From contig NC_085128.1 of NCBI RefSeq assembly GCF_030269925.1, positions 14,758,501 through 14,822,500 of the forward strand: a stretch of DNA of 64,000 bases, in the 5' to 3' direction. The DNA comes from Bombyx mori (taxonomy: Eukaryota > Arthropoda > Insecta > Lepidoptera > Bombycidae). How positions within the stretch are numbered: the stretch's first letter is position 1; each line of letters opens with the position of its first letter. The translations under genes and the position numbers were made by a program. The notes under the pieces were generated by a model, which ran no database searches, was not told where the DNA came from, and was given only the letters and a program-made list of their open reading frames with translations. Shown here piece by piece: positions 33,730-45,600 of the stretch.

Positions 33730-35036
33730 ATTGCTACCGCGACGGAACTCGCATTCCATAATTAATCGTATTTTTCGTGTCCATATTGATATAAAAAAAC
33801 AAAAATAGGAAAAACAAAACACTAATCAATAAACAAATGACTGAATTTGTAAATAAAGCACCATATTTTTTTAATACAATTAATTTGAAATGATAATTTA
33901 CTGGCAGCCATACACAGATGGCCAGTATTACAAACGACAACTTCATAAGTAAAAACCTCTGTATTATTTACATATTTTATTTCATGTCAAGATGTTATTA
34001 CTTCATCGTGGAAGCTGTAAGTATATATTTACAATGCTACTCTATAATGCTGATCTTACTTTGTCACTTTTAAGAATAATCAATAAAGTATTTAAATGAG
34101 AAAAAATATAGTTAACCTTTGGATTAAAAACGTGGGCGCAAACACCTATTGGCAGTAATTAGCATGATATAATATAGATTTTAGTTTATTCTATGTTGTT
34201 ATATATTTATTATTAATAAGATGAAACTGTTATTCTAAAATATTTAATGTTTAGTAGACACTGTTTTGATGGGAAAATGTTCAGAATATATTTAATGATT
34301 ATATTATTGTTTAAAAATACAACTGACTGGCAAAATAATCAAATCTTATATCTTTAAACGAGCAATTCTTTTATATAAATATATAAATTGAATCTCGGAT
34401 ACGGCTTCAACGATTTTCATAAAATTTAGTATACAGGGGATTTCAGGGGCGATAAATCGGTCTAGCTACGATTTATTTTCAGAAAATGTTGTTTTATTCC
34501 TACATATTTTCAATAATCAACTTTATCGATAATTTTTTTTTTTCTTTATATAACCAGTACATATTTTTTTATTATTCTGTCGGTAAGATCGTAAAATATT
34601 ATATATATTTCATCATTTTATCAATACATAATTCGTATTTAAATATAATATCAAAAAAAACAATTAATAAAAAAAAACCGTGCAAAGTTCGGTCATCCAG
34701 GTACTATTAATAAAGCATAAATATTAATTAATTAATTTATATTATAATTAATAGTAATAATTTAATTAAGTATCGTAATTGTTATGCAAATCACTTTGTT
34801 TGCGCCATCTTATTATTAGGCTGTATAATAATGATGTGTTTATATTAGTCAAAAGTAATTTATGTAAAATAAATTAATGCTAGTCATGTAAAAATCACTA
34901 AAATGTTTATTGTGAATATTAAGCTACATTTTATCAATTGTTTTGCAGTAATTCCATTTAATTGTATAAAAGAAGTTGTAGTTGCTATAACCAACACAAA
35001 ATGGCTTTTTGTATGAAAACTAAGCTGAACTTTTTG
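33730..35036. other. Gene-free AT-rich DNA
   Basis: Very AT-rich. No feature beyond small frames of low-complexity composition. 34390-34460 and 34660-34695 may be remnants of a Helitron-like repeat. Confidence 0.4.
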
Positions 35037-35039
35037 GCC

Positions 35040-35179
35040 GTTGTAACTATACTGAGACCTTAGAACTTATTATCTCAAGGTGGGTGGCGCATTTACATTG
35101 TAGATGTCTATGGGCTCCAGTAACCACTTAACACAAGGTGGGCTGTGACCTCGTCCACCCATCTAAGCAATAAAAAAAA
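35040..35179 (+). mobile_element. Bm1-type SINE, 3' part
   Basis: GTTGTAACTATACTGAGACC to CATCTAAGCAATAAAAAAAA. Confidence 0.78.
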
Positions 35180-35465
35180 AGTACTAAACTGTTTAGTTGG
35201 CTGGCTTTTTGTAATAAGCAAGTAATGTTAATGTTTTATATAATTGTATTGTATTATCATTGTAATAGATCTTATATGTGAAAGCTCTGACGTAACTGCG
35301 ACATACACATTCACATCACTAGATCCAATAACCCAGAGCGTGCTATGTCACAGAACAGCAAATACTTTAATATAAAAAGATCAGCATGACATTACTATGA
35401 TTTTTGACATGTTCTACTATGTATTTGCAATACTGATGTAGTTTTAAGATTGATTTTTAAGACTA

Positions 35466-35765
35466 TCTATCTATCTATATATATATAAAAAGAATTGCCG
35501 TTCGTTAGTCTCGCTAAAACTCGAGAACGGCTGGACCGATTTGGCTAATTTTGGTCTTGAATTATTCGTGGAAGTCCAGAGAAGGTTCAAAAGGTGAATA
35601 AATATGAAAATGGTCGGAATTCTATAAAAACAAACAATTTTGTTTTTCCTTTGATGTGTCCCCCGTCGGACGGATTTTTTATGTTTGTGTTAAGTTTATT
35701 TTATACAAAAGTTTAGGTCTTTTATTTAGCGATTGAGGCACTACGAAGTCTTCCGGGTCGGCTAG
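35466..35765 (+). mobile_element. Non-autonomous Helitron (Lep1-like)
   Basis: Starts TCTATCTATCTATATATATA, contains CTCGCTAAAACTCGAGAACG and GTGTCCCCCGTCGGACGG, and ends CTTCCGGGTCGGCTAG-T. Same family as 44766-45067. Confidence 0.75.
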
Positions 35766-35964
35766 TACTAATATCTACAGTGGTTTTTACGGATGTTCCG
35801 TTATAACTACTAAACCGTGCATCCGATTGACTTGAAACTTGGTATCCATGTAGAAAATACATGTACTTAATGGATAGGCTACATATAAATATGAGTGTTG
35901 GACTCCCTACACCAGTTGCGGGGGCATTAATAATGAGAATCTTTGTTCGGACGGGTACAGCTAG
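35766..35964 (+). mobile_element. Non-autonomous Helitron, tandem to the preceding one
   Basis: Starts within TACTAATATCTACAGTGG and ends GACGGGTACAGCTAG-T. Related to 19369-19618 (-). It abuts the previous Helitron's CTAG-T end. Confidence 0.68.
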
Positions 35965-35965
35965 T

Positions 35966-37313
35966 TTTTTTTTATATTTAGCAATGTTTTCGATCGAATG
36001 TGTGTTAGCTTATTATTATTACACGCAAAAACAGAGTAGCGAATGGACATAATTTTTTACTAGGACATATTTAATGGTGCTTATAAAATAAATTCATGTT
36101 TATTTTGAGAAAAACCATCTTTATTTCATTTAAATAAAAAAATAACACGGATGACATCACTGGGCTAATTTAAACTTGAATTCTATTCACATATTTTTCT
36201 CAGAAAAAAACAAGTTTTCAATATTATCCCTGGTAAATAGTATATTATGTAAATAATTTTAATCTTATATAAAAAATTCTTTTTTCAATTTACCACTGTC
36301 AAAAACAATTCTTTTGTTAAGCATTTATTACGCAAATTAATTCCCTCTGTTATGATAATTTATGCATACTATTTACAAATTTTCTTTGCTGTTTGTTTAA
36401 GAATAAGAAATACGTGTTTTTTTTTTAATTAAAGGATTGTATCTTTCAGCGCCACCAACGCTAACTTTCAACAACTTCGGACTCTGTTGACTAGAAGTCT
36501 TGGTCAGAATTGCATTGCAATAATGACAAATTACCCTTCGAACATACACGACTTTAGAACAGATAGAGAAAAGATGTAAGTGCCATTGTAGCCTAGAATA
36601 ACCGTCTCCTTTCATGGGAACATAAGAACCGAGAGGAAAACACCGGAGAATGGGCAACACCATGCTTAGTTATACCAGCATAATTTGATTGTTAACTACC
36701 TATTGTGGTAGGGCATATTGATTTTCCGTACAAACGTGACTATGCCCACTGATCGACAGTGCCTATTTATATAACTATAACAGAAAAGAAACTCAATCAT
36801 TGTTGTTTATCGATAGAAGATAACTCTGACACAGGAAACTAAGCGATACTAGGTAAGTAATAGGTATATACTAGGTAAGAAATCTGGTAATATATTCTTC
36901 AGTTATTTAAGCATAATTTTTTTATCGAGTTCGGTGTATATTTGTAGCACACTTTCCATATTTGAACATTATTGGAGGCGTACATAGCTTGGTCTACGAA
37001 AAGCCTTAATTTCCTTAAAGTCGGTCAAAAGGCTAAAAGTTATCCAAGTGGCGTGCTATTGTGTCATTGACAACTCCAACCATCCAGTCCATAATTAAAA
37101 TCGTAATAATTATACAATTAGCAGCCGTATGTAATGCTTGAACTAGACGTCGACCAACTTAATTCCCACAAAGGTGACCTTGCTGGTTTTCGATGATGCA
37201 AACAATGTTTTAACTAAGTAAGTCTGGCTTGACAAGCTCATTGTCATTTTTTTCAAAGCAAACATGCTCTAAGCCCGAATACACCACCTCATACCGATTT
37301 CTATTTTGGTTTT
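35966..37313. other. Gene-free DNA with one unexplained antisense frame
   Basis: Antisense frame 36663-36397 (88 codons) sits in sequence less AT-rich than its flanks. Its translation (RVICHYCNAILTKT) is not recognised and the frame has no splice or promoter support. The rest shows nothing. Confidence 0.35.
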
Positions 37314-37705
37314 TGGAACGAAGTTCCTTATGGGACGATGCGGAGGGGTACCCTAACCGGGAAAAAATGTCCGTAACGTAAGCTTTTTATTATTTATGTA
37401 TAGTCTGTCTTAGTATGATGGCTATACAGTGTCTAATGTATAGCCTACGTGATGACGGCTATTATTATTATTCATATAAGTAGCTTTTTCTTTGTATATT
37501 ATTACTGTATATTTTTAATAAATCATTGTGAATAAAATAAAGCTGATAACTTTGTAAGGTAGTTTTTTTTATCAATAAAAAAATCTTAATAAAAAATGTA
37601 TACATACCCGAATAATTATTTTCTTTATACCTCGAATAGAACTTAAAAAAATTATAATTTTATAATAAGGAACTTGGTTCCTATCCGGTGTTCCACGACA
37701 CCACA
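37314..37705. repeat. Palindrome-ended repeat element, diverged copy
   Basis: Left TGGAACGAAGTTCCTTATGG, GACGATGCGGAGGGGTACCC; right AAGGAACTTGGTTCCTATCC, GGTGTTCCACGACACCACA. The interior differs from that of 29991-30528 but the ends are the same. Confidence 0.6.
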
Positions 37706-37762
37706 CATTTTTTTTTTAACTGGGAACAAATCACGGACGGTCGCCCGACCACAATTTAGGAT

Positions 37763-38009
37763 TCTTTTTTTATTGCATAAATGAGTGGACGAGCTCACAT
37801 CCCACCTGTTGTTAAGTGGCTACCGGAGCCCATAGACACCTAAAACGTAAGTGCCAACACTCACCTCGAGACATACGTTCTAAGGTCTCAGTATAGTTAC
37901 AGCGGCTGCCCCACCCTTCAAGCCGAAAAGCAGTACAGATTCACGGCAGAAATAAGCGGGGTGGTGGTACATACCCGTGCGGACACACAAGACGTCCTAG
38001 CACCAGCAA
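37763..38009 (-). mobile_element. Bm1-type SINE, head-less
   Basis: Antisense body, poly(T) to CGTCCTAGCACCAGCAAT. Confidence 0.78.
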
Positions 38010-38034
38010 TAATTCCCTGTGTTATGGGTACCAG

Positions 38035-38215
38035 AGACTGATAAACATACTTATATATGTTTAGATATATATATATATACAAATAATAAACACCCAGAGA
38101 AAAAGCAAACAAACCTGTTCATCATAGAATGTTTGCCTAATGTGGGAATCGAACCTACGACCCCTGGCGCAATATTCAGGAGCTCTAACTACATCACCGC
38201 CGAGTCAGTCTATTG
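38035..38215 (-). mobile_element. tRNA-derived SINE (family 3)
   Basis: On the minus strand: ACTCGGCGGTGATGTAGTTA, GGTCGTAGGTTCGATTCCC (B box) and GATGAACAGGTTTGTTTGC, with a (TA)n-rich tail. Related to 6066-6205. Confidence 0.65.
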
Positions 38216-38781
38216 TCAATTCTACTCCAGTACAAGCATATATTCGACCTGAAATACGCCACGGTCGTGATACAATAAAAAATGTATGTAATTAATTGTT
38301 CCATCTGATGTAAGCATTTAACACTGTCCATTTAATGAACTAAAAAATACTGAAATTATTTCATACCGTCCTATCGATCTTTTTACAATTTTGAGAAGTA
38401 TCAAAAAAGTGCTCAAAGAAACCCATCCATTCCCCATATATTGGTGCTCAAATAAATTAGATTAACGTCAAAAATACAACGTAGGATTTTTGGATACTAC
38501 GATACGATGTAACTTTTGAACATGTCATTTTTTCATTTTACTAAACCTCCTTATTTGCAAGGTCACTCTAGTGGTGATCGGACTGATTGCTTATCGTGTA
38601 ACACAATCCTTAGAATAGGAGCCGCGTAAAATGAATAATATAGTAGTCCACAAACCCATGTTCCGAAATGCTTGCGCGGTACCTAATACTCTTTAATCGT
38701 TCGCGAGCAAAGGGTAAGTAAGACATTCAAATACTTCAGGCTTTACGACCAAATTTTTTTTCTACCACTAAAGAACTATTC

Positions 38782-38900
38782 CAACTACGCGAGTAGGTGA
38801 GCTCACGGGGCTCAATCTGAGAGAACTTGCTAGAACTAGCCTTAGCAAGAGCAATGCTGCATCCACCAAAGGATTGGAATCGTGACCCACTGAAAATATT
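38782..38900 (-). mobile_element. Family C retroposon fragment
   Basis: CGAGTAGGTGAGCTCACGGG, CTAGCCTTAGCAAGAGC and GAATCGTGACCCACTGA. 38216-38781 has nothing recognisable. Confidence 0.5.
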
Positions 38901-38978
38901 TGGGAAATAATCAGGTATCTATCTATACTGATTTTATAAATACGCATGTAACAAGTAAAGTTTGTGCCCCAAAAAGAG

Positions 38979-39223
38979 TTTTTTTTTAATTGCTTAGATG
39001 GATGGACGAGCTCACAGCCCACCCGATACTAAGTGGTTACTGGAGCCCATAGACATCTACAACGTAAATGCGCCACCCACCTCGAGATATAAGTTCTAAG
39101 GTCTCAGTATAGTTACAACGGCTACCCCACCCTTCGAACCGAAACGCATTACTGCTTCACGGCGGAAATAGGCGGGGTGGTGGTACCTACCCGTGCGGAC
39201 TCACAAGAGGTCCTACCACCAGT
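38979..39223 (-). mobile_element. Bm1-type SINE, head-less
   Basis: Antisense body, poly(T) to GAGGTCCTACCACCAGT, well conserved. Confidence 0.82.
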
Positions 39224-39899
39224 GAAGAGGCTACATATAGGCTACATTCCACTGTTCAGTACAGGTATCCAACATAACAGGATCCGATAACATGAATCGA
39301 TGCGCACTATTTGTTAATATGCGATTAGAAATGTGAATCACTTCAATGAGTCGGGTTAATTAGCAAATATCCTGTATAATTGCGTGTCGCATCCGTTGTA
39401 TTCAATACTTCAAGCTACGTCAATTATAATACAATAAAATATGTATTAAGGTCATTTTCAAAATAGTAGTTATGTTAGCTCTGAATGAAGACACTATATT
39501 TCTTTTGTTTTTAAAGTGAAAGCTTCTTATTGCTGTTGTGATTTGGAACTTGATACAAACAAAAAATACACCATAAAGAAGCAAACATACACATCTATTG
39601 ATATTAGCCTACGAGAGAAAGAAATAGAGCGTTTCGTAAGAATCCTCTTGGAACCTCTTTGAGGGAATCTTCTACTGTATATCAACCGCACAGATGTTGT
39701 TTTTAAATCTCCAAACATGGAAAAAAGAGAAATGTTTATTTTTTTATTGACTGCAAACGCAAACAAATTATATGGGCAACGATTCAAGAAGAAGCTTAAA
39801 CTGATATTTGTCAAGGACAAAGCTATTATTGCAGTGGCCAAAAAACTAAATAGTTATTAATGAAATGGTTGCGATATGCGAAAAGAAGGGCCGAATTAT

Positions 39900-40650
39900 T
39901 TGAAGTGTTCGTTTTTTTATCGTTGGGCCCCGGAATATATGAATGACTCATTCCAAAATCTTCCTATTATATCAATAGAAACTACCTGTATAGAGAGCGA
40001 GTTTACCCGCCTCCCGGGATTGGGAGAAATTGCGACCTAAAAACCCCTCAACTTCTAGCTAGTTTGGATTCTTCAAGAAGTACCTGCACCGGATTGAACG
40101 TCATGAGACTTGAATGCGATCATTACTCTGGATTCGATTTGGGCACGGCGAAACATATGCTCGCGTTCTGGCCCGCATGGCTGGGACTGTAACGTGTCCT
40201 GGTCGTACAAATCTTGTCTCTCTTGTCATTGTCGAGGATCATGGCTACGTTGCTATACGGCAACTAATCCTGGCAGCATCGGTTCGACTTCAGCATCTTG
40301 CAGAAACAAACGATGGGGCGCGAGAGCGAGCCCTCTTCTCCCTCTGCACCAACCCATTACTGTCAAGCCGTGGGATCACGTCAAAGTCGTCCGGACCCTA
40401 ACGCCCTAAGCGCTTCCGTATGTGGTTTGGAGAGGGTACAAGAGAGACCCAAGCAGGTGACCTATAAGTATCTATACACGCGTTTTACGAAAGAGCAACC
40501 AGGTGAGAGATGACCGCACTCCCCAGCGGCTGGTTCCTACCCAGTGGGGTATTCTGGGAATCCGATAGTGGTGACGCCGTCTAGATGGGCTTTGGATAAC
40601 CGGCTGACTCAACAGCCGGCTCTCGGAACAAATACCAAAATAAAATAACA
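39900..40650 (+). other. GC-rich LINE-like segment with terminal hairpin
   Basis: Three overlapping short frames (40110-40513) lie in GC-rich sequence. None shows a recognised motif. The block ends in a hairpin at 40600-40619 (CCGGCTG, 6-nt loop, CAGCCGG), then AAATACCAAAATAAAATAAC. A hairpin followed by an A-rich tail would suit the 3' end of a non-LTR element. Host gene not supported. 39224-39899 has no supported feature. Confidence 0.35.
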
Positions 40651-40812
40651 CTAAAGTAGGCCAGTAAAACCTATCATGTAACCCAAATACAGCTGAAAAC
40701 CACTGTCCACGTTCCTTTAAGTCATAAACTGCGGGCGTCTATTGATTGCTTTACCTAATGTGTCATGTATAAATAAATAATAAAATTGAAATTTTCCAAC
40801 GTGATTTATTTT

Positions 40813-41194
40813 TGGAACGAAGTTCCTTACGGCAGGCTTGGAGGGGATAGGGATTTTGCTGCGCGACCGAACTGAAAAAAATGTGATAGTAAAACCGTAA
40901 GAAAAAATCCGTGGAAAAAGTGCGTGGAATAAAACCGTTAAATGAGACGTGCGCAGGCGCGACAGTCGCATACACAAGCGAGTAGTGTATAATACCTTTC
41001 TCTTTCTCCCTCTTTCTTTTACTTTTACATACTTTCCTGCACTTAAAAAAACTTAAAAAAACTAATCAGCAAAATTTAAGAGAAAAATCAAGAAAACCTA
41101 CATAAAATTGAGCACGATTTTTTTTTTGCAAATTGTGTCGATTCTACATTAGCCGAAGGAACTTCGTTCCTACCTGGTGTCCCACGACACCACA
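40813..41194. repeat. Palindrome-ended repeat element, internally deleted copy
   Basis: Nearly identical to 29991-30528 over both ends (TGGAACGAAGTTCCTTACGG; GAAGGAACTTCGTTCCTACC). It lacks about 156 bp after the pyrimidine tract TTTCTCTTTCTCCCTCTTTC. Confidence 0.68.
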
Positions 41195-41205
41195 TCTTTC
41201 ATTTT

Positions 41206-41322
41206 TTGTATGTTGTCGTTGGATGCGGAAGGCGGAGGACCGCATTATGTGGAAGGCATTGGGGAAGGCCTATGTCCAGCAGTGAGCAGATAAAGGCTGA
41301 TGATGATGATGATGATGATATT
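41206..41322 (+). mobile_element. RTE-type LINE 3' end with (TGA)n tail
   Basis: GGCGGAGGACCGCATTATG, GAAGGCCTATGTCCAGCAG and GGCTGATGATGATGATGATG. Confidence 0.6.
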
Positions 41323-41417
41323 GTCGTATTCAAAATAACAAGCCACTTTTCTTCTTTTCGATTCAAATACAACTTAATCTTTTGCAAAGTCAGACAATTA
41401 AAATTATTATATACTAC

Positions 41418-41437
41418 TAGCTGATCCGGCAAATAAA
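41418..41437 (-). mobile_element. Helitron 3' end stub
   Basis: ACTAGCTGATCCGGCAAATA is the reverse of a Lep1-like Helitron terminus; the rest is gone and an A-rich stretch plus Bm1 follow. Confidence 0.45.
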
Positions 41438-41464
41438 TAATAAAATAAAAAAATAAAAATAAAA

Positions 41465-41577
41465 ACTTATAACTCAAGGCGAGGGGTGGCATTTACGTTG
41501 TAGATGTCTATGGGCTCCGGTAACCACTTAACACCAGGTGGGCTGTGAGCTCGTCCACCCATCTAAGCAATAAAAAA
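41465..41577 (+). mobile_element. Bm1-type SINE, 3' part
   Basis: CTTATAACTCAAGGCGAGGG to CATCTAAGCAATAAAAAAAC. Confidence 0.75.
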
Positions 41578-41844
41578 ACTTGTGTAAATGAAAATGTCAT
41601 CGCGGCTTAAAGGGATGAGAACTATAACGGAGTACGTTATGTTTTTCCTTCGATTGATACAAATCGATTTAATTCCAAATCATTCTATCACTATAGCTGG
41701 CATCCCTTTTCCGTTTATTTGGTTGCGCGGGAGACTGTCTGAAGTCAACGAGGAGGACGTAAGTGTTTCGTGGAAAACAGCTTTTTCGGTGAAATATCGA
41801 TTAAATCGTGGAGCGCACTACATGAAGCCTATTTAACGCGAAGA

Positions 41845-41985
41845 TCGCGATTCCGATTCAGTGCAACACTGCTCTTGCTAGATCTGGTATTAGCAATTCT
41901 CTCAAGTTGAGCCCGTGAGCTCACCTACCAATCCGCACGTAGTTGGAAGCTCCTTAGGCCACCAACGATTATGTAGGAAAGAAAG
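41845..41985 (+). mobile_element. Family C retroposon fragment
   Basis: CACTGCTCTTGCTAGATCTG and GAGCCCGTGAGCTCACCTAC, then CGTAGTTGGAAGCTCCTTAG. Confidence 0.5.
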
Positions 41986-41989
41986 AAAG

Positions 41990-43379
41990 TGAATAATCGA
42001 AGCAACTGAATCTCTTGTGCCCCTTTTCCCAGCGAGTTTTCACTTTGCGGCTGGCGAAGTGTGGACTTGTGTAGCCGGAGATGCTGCACGGCGGTCTGCC
42101 CTATATGTTTTTTCAATTCGACTGAAATTTTATGTAATTTTTGGGTGCAGCATCTATGCAGTTTGTTGTCGTAATATAAAATTGAAATTTTTCTCATCCC
42201 TTCAAAGAGCTTCGCTGGTAGTAACCCCAATGACCATCGGTTCGGCTGCAAAGCACCCTGGTTTGTCTCAGCTGAGTATTGTTCATTCAAAAGTCAGAAG
42301 TTACGGGTTTCAGTTGATACGACTCAGCCATAATATTCTTCCTATTATCTTTGACAAGTAAGTGGAAAAACTGCGATTTCCTCAGTTTTCCTCAAAAATG
42401 CCGGTCAGTTTCTTCGCAACAATAAATTGAGACCTAAATAATTCAATTTGATTTTCACCGTAGTAACTTATTTGCTAATTGCCAAAACATTAATTGGTGA
42501 TAGTACTACTCTAACGCTTTCAAAAAGAACTAGTCGGATATCACGGCGCTATCAACAACGCGGATGTCTAGAATTATTAGTTATTTCACGTATCGAGCCA
42601 CAGGTAGTGTTATCCTATGTTTTATTCTACTGAAGTATCTGCTCTGGATAAAATATCCCATGAACAACGCCACGTCAATGCAACGATTCACTTTGACACG
42701 TGAAGTCTAAAGTGTATAACCACCCCTTAAATAGAGATACCTACGCTAGTTTTGCAGCCGATATAAGTCGATGGCATTACGCCCCTTGAGTTACAAGATT
42801 TAAGTCTTAATAGTAGTAGGACTATACATGATTTATTTTAGAAATTCAATCTCATAGAATTTCTTAAAATTTTGCCTACATATGAAATGTTTGCTCACCC
42901 TACATTTAGTCGCATATTTGTCTGGATTACTAAAAATCGCGATTGCAAACCTATCATCAATTTATCAACAGTGTTATTGGCATAAATGCTCCACCTACTT
43001 TATGCTATTTGAACATTCAAAAAAAAAGTACAGTTAAGATTCGTACAATCTACCAGCACATGGTAATAAAAAACTTCAATAATATTTTATATTCACAATT
43101 TCTAAATAACTGTTTTTTTTTTTCAGTTTATTGATACTCATAGAAGCTTAATCAACTAAAGACAATTACTGTACAAGTTCAGCCAAAGAATAACCGTACA
43201 TAAACGTTGTAAACTACAGTTGCAAAGTTTAGAAAATTTTATAACTGCTTCACACGTGCGCTCAAAGATAAAGACACCAAGTAATCGAACCAACGGACCT
43301 ATGTCATTACCATTCGGAATAAACAGTTAGCTAACGTCAAAAAATTATACATATCTTATTTTTACGATTGGATACGATT
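41990..43379. other. Gene-free DNA
   Basis: 42000-42300 is less AT-rich and open in both strands, without a recognised domain. The remainder is AT-rich with nothing to report. Confidence 0.4.
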
Positions 43380-43622
43380 TTACTGGTGGTAGGACCACTT
43401 GTGAGTCCGCGCGGGCGGGTACCACCACCCTGCCTACTTCTGCCGTGTAGCAGTAATGCGTTTCGGTTTGGAGGGTGGGGCAGCCATTTAACTATACTTG
43501 AGACCTTAGAACTTATATCTCAAGGTGGGTGGCGCATTTACGTTGTGGATGTCTATGGGCTCCAGTAACCACTTCACACCAGGTGGGCTATGAGCTCGTC
43601 CACCTATCTAAGCAATAAAAAA
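43380..43622 (+). mobile_element. Bm1-type SINE, head-less
   Basis: TACTGGTGGTAGGACCACTT to CTATCTAAGCAATAAAAAAA, full body. Confidence 0.85.
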
Positions 43623-44376
43623 ATACCGCGATGAAAGTGGATAGTCCCTGGGTACGCATATTCATCTCTTAAAGGCGGATAATTAGAGCTAATTATCCGC
43701 TAATTACGGCTTCAACCTCAAGTTTCAAATTAAGTTACGCATCCGCGTTTTTTTATGAAAAGACCCAAATAAACATTTTTTTTAATCAGCAGTTAATCGC
43801 CTGATTCACGATTATGTGTTGTCGTTCAGTAAGTACAAGTACTAATATGTAATTAGGTAATTATAAAAACTTTCTTTCTGTGTTACCTTACCTACATTAT
43901 CTACATTTACAATTTGATTAGTATCGTTCGAATTCTAAAACTCAGCTATTTTATCAATGCTTATCATCGTCTCTATCTAAACTCTAAACACGAACAGAGA
44001 CAGACACGATGACCCAAAAAAGACAATTCATTTCAGCAAAATTGACGATTTATTTGGTTCCACGAAATATAATGAGTTATGATGACACAGAAAAAATTCA
44101 CACTTAAAACCTTATTTCATTTTATTCGTGTCCGTGAGTTTTTAATTTTTCGCATTGTATTTTATTATCACGCGATCATTATATTTAAATTTTGTAAAAT
44201 TATTAAACTTGATTTCATTGTTATTTTAGCTTAGAGAAACCTTAAGATTACAGAAGTTACTTGCTAATAATATATACGACTAGCGCTAGACGAAAGGATC
44301 GGGTTCTACAAGACAACCCTTTGAACCCTGACATTAGACTCAAAGATCGAAAAGAAAATTCTAAATCACAATAAAT
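43623..44376. other. Gene-free AT-rich DNA
   Basis: AATTAGAGCTAATTATCCGC near 43680 forms a small inverted repeat; otherwise nothing. Confidence 0.4.
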
Positions 44377-44624
44377 TACTTGTGGTAGGATCTCTTGTGA
44401 GTCTGCGCGGGTGGGTACCACCACCCTGCCTATTTCTGTCGTGAAGCAGTAATGCGTTTCGGTTTGAAGGGTGGGGCAGCCGTTGTAACTATACTTGAGA
44501 CCTTAGAACTTATATCTCAAGGTGGGTGGCGCATTTATGTCGTGGATGTCTATGGGCTCCAGTAACCACTTAATACCAGGTGGGCTGTGAGCTCGTCCAT
44601 CCAACTAAGCAATAAAAAAAAATC
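44377..44624 (+). mobile_element. Bm1-type SINE, head-less
   Basis: ACTTGTGGTAGGATCTCTTG to CAACTAAGCAATAAAAAAAA. Confidence 0.85.
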
Positions 44625-44701
44625 TCCACAAAAAGTAGTGTAGACTGTTCGTCTGTTAGCCAACATATAGAAACATAGAATCGCTTATCGTAATCACTAA
44701 T

Positions 44702-45139
44702 ATTAACTACGCCATAATTTACTTTAAAGTAGTAATGGGATTTTTCCCTAAAGCAAATGGTTAATCTTCTATCTATCTATACATATAAAAATTAATTACT
44801 GTTCCTTAGTCTCGCTAAAACTCGAGAGCGGCTGGACCGTTTTGGCTAATTTTGGTCTTAAATTATTTGTGGAAGTCCAGAGAAGGTTTAAAAGGTTTAG
44901 CTAAATATGAAAATGCTCGGAATTAAATAAAAATAACAATTTTGTTTTCCCTTTGATGTGTCCCCCGTCGGACGGATTACTTTTGTTTGTTTTAAGTTTA
45001 TTTAATACAAAAGTTTAGGTATTTTGTTTATCGATTGAGGCACTACGAAGTCTGCCGGGTCAGCCAGTCGCCAATATTATCTATGCCATAATTTACTTTA
45101 AAGTACTAATAGGACTGTTCCCTAAAGCAAATGGTTAAT
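44702..45139. repeat. 64-bp direct repeats flanking a Helitron
   Basis: 44702-44765 and 45076-45139 share GCCATAATTTACTTTAAAGT and CCCTAAAGCAAATGGTTAAT in register, with only a few substitutions. The repeats are too long for a target-site duplication. Confidence 0.75.
44766..45067 (+). mobile_element. Non-autonomous Helitron (Lep1-like) between direct repeats
   Basis: Starts about TCTTCTATCTATCTATACAT, contains GTGTCCCCCGTCGGACGG, ends CTGCCGGGTCAGCCAG-T (CTAG decayed to CCAG). Flanked by 64-bp direct repeats 44702-44765 and 45076-45139. Confidence 0.72.
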
Positions 45140-45310
45140 AATAAATATTGTATGTATGACGGACGTCCTCCCGCGCTCACGCAAACGCTATGACCTCGCT
45201 CGTACTCGTAACACCTGGCTTACTTGTTATGACAAAGTCTCAGAAAAATGCGTAATGATGAACTGAACTCGTATTGAGCCTTTCGCATCGTGGTGCCAGA
45301 TTCAAAAAAC

Positions 45311-45575
45311 GGCCGTCTGGTGTAGTGGTAAGTGACATGGTCACTACACAAGGGGGTCGCGGGTTCGAATCCCGCTAAGGGAAGATATTTGTATGATAAA
45401 TATAAATGTCTTTTCCAGGGTTATGGATTTATATTAAATATATGTATGTGTATAATAAAAATCTTACATTTATATCCGTTATCTGGTACCTGTAACACAA
45501 TTTCTTTACGAACTTATCACGGGACCAGTTAACGTGGCGTGATTGTTAGTAAATATTTATTTATTTATTTATTAT
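45311..45575 (+). mobile_element. tRNA-derived SINE (family 2)
   Basis: Head GGCCGTCTGGTGTAGTGG (A box) and GCGGGTTCGAATCCCGC (B box); body with TTTCCAGGGTTATGG, CGTTATCTGGTACCTGTAAC and GGACCAGTTAACGTGGCGTG; tail TTTATTTATTTATT. The ends of the head cannot pair as an acceptor stem, so it is not a tRNA gene. Confidence 0.8.
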
Positions 45576-45600
45576 TAAAAAGCATAATTTTTTAGGAAGT

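Noticed and set aside
36397..36663. 88-residue minus-strand gene
   Set aside because: No recognisable domain, no splice or promoter signals, and it is surrounded by repeats; kept only as part of a gap description.
40110..40513. A host gene encoded by three overlapping frames
   Set aside because: The frames overlap in different phases, none shows a recognised domain, and the block ends like a retroposon.
42017..42361. Overlapping open frames on both strands as a gene
   Set aside because: Composition is only mildly different from the flanks and neither translation resembles a known family.
45311..45385. tRNA gene
   Set aside because: It has A-box and B-box motifs, but the ends cannot form an acceptor stem, and a conserved SINE body follows; a second copy at 60480-60561 has the same body.
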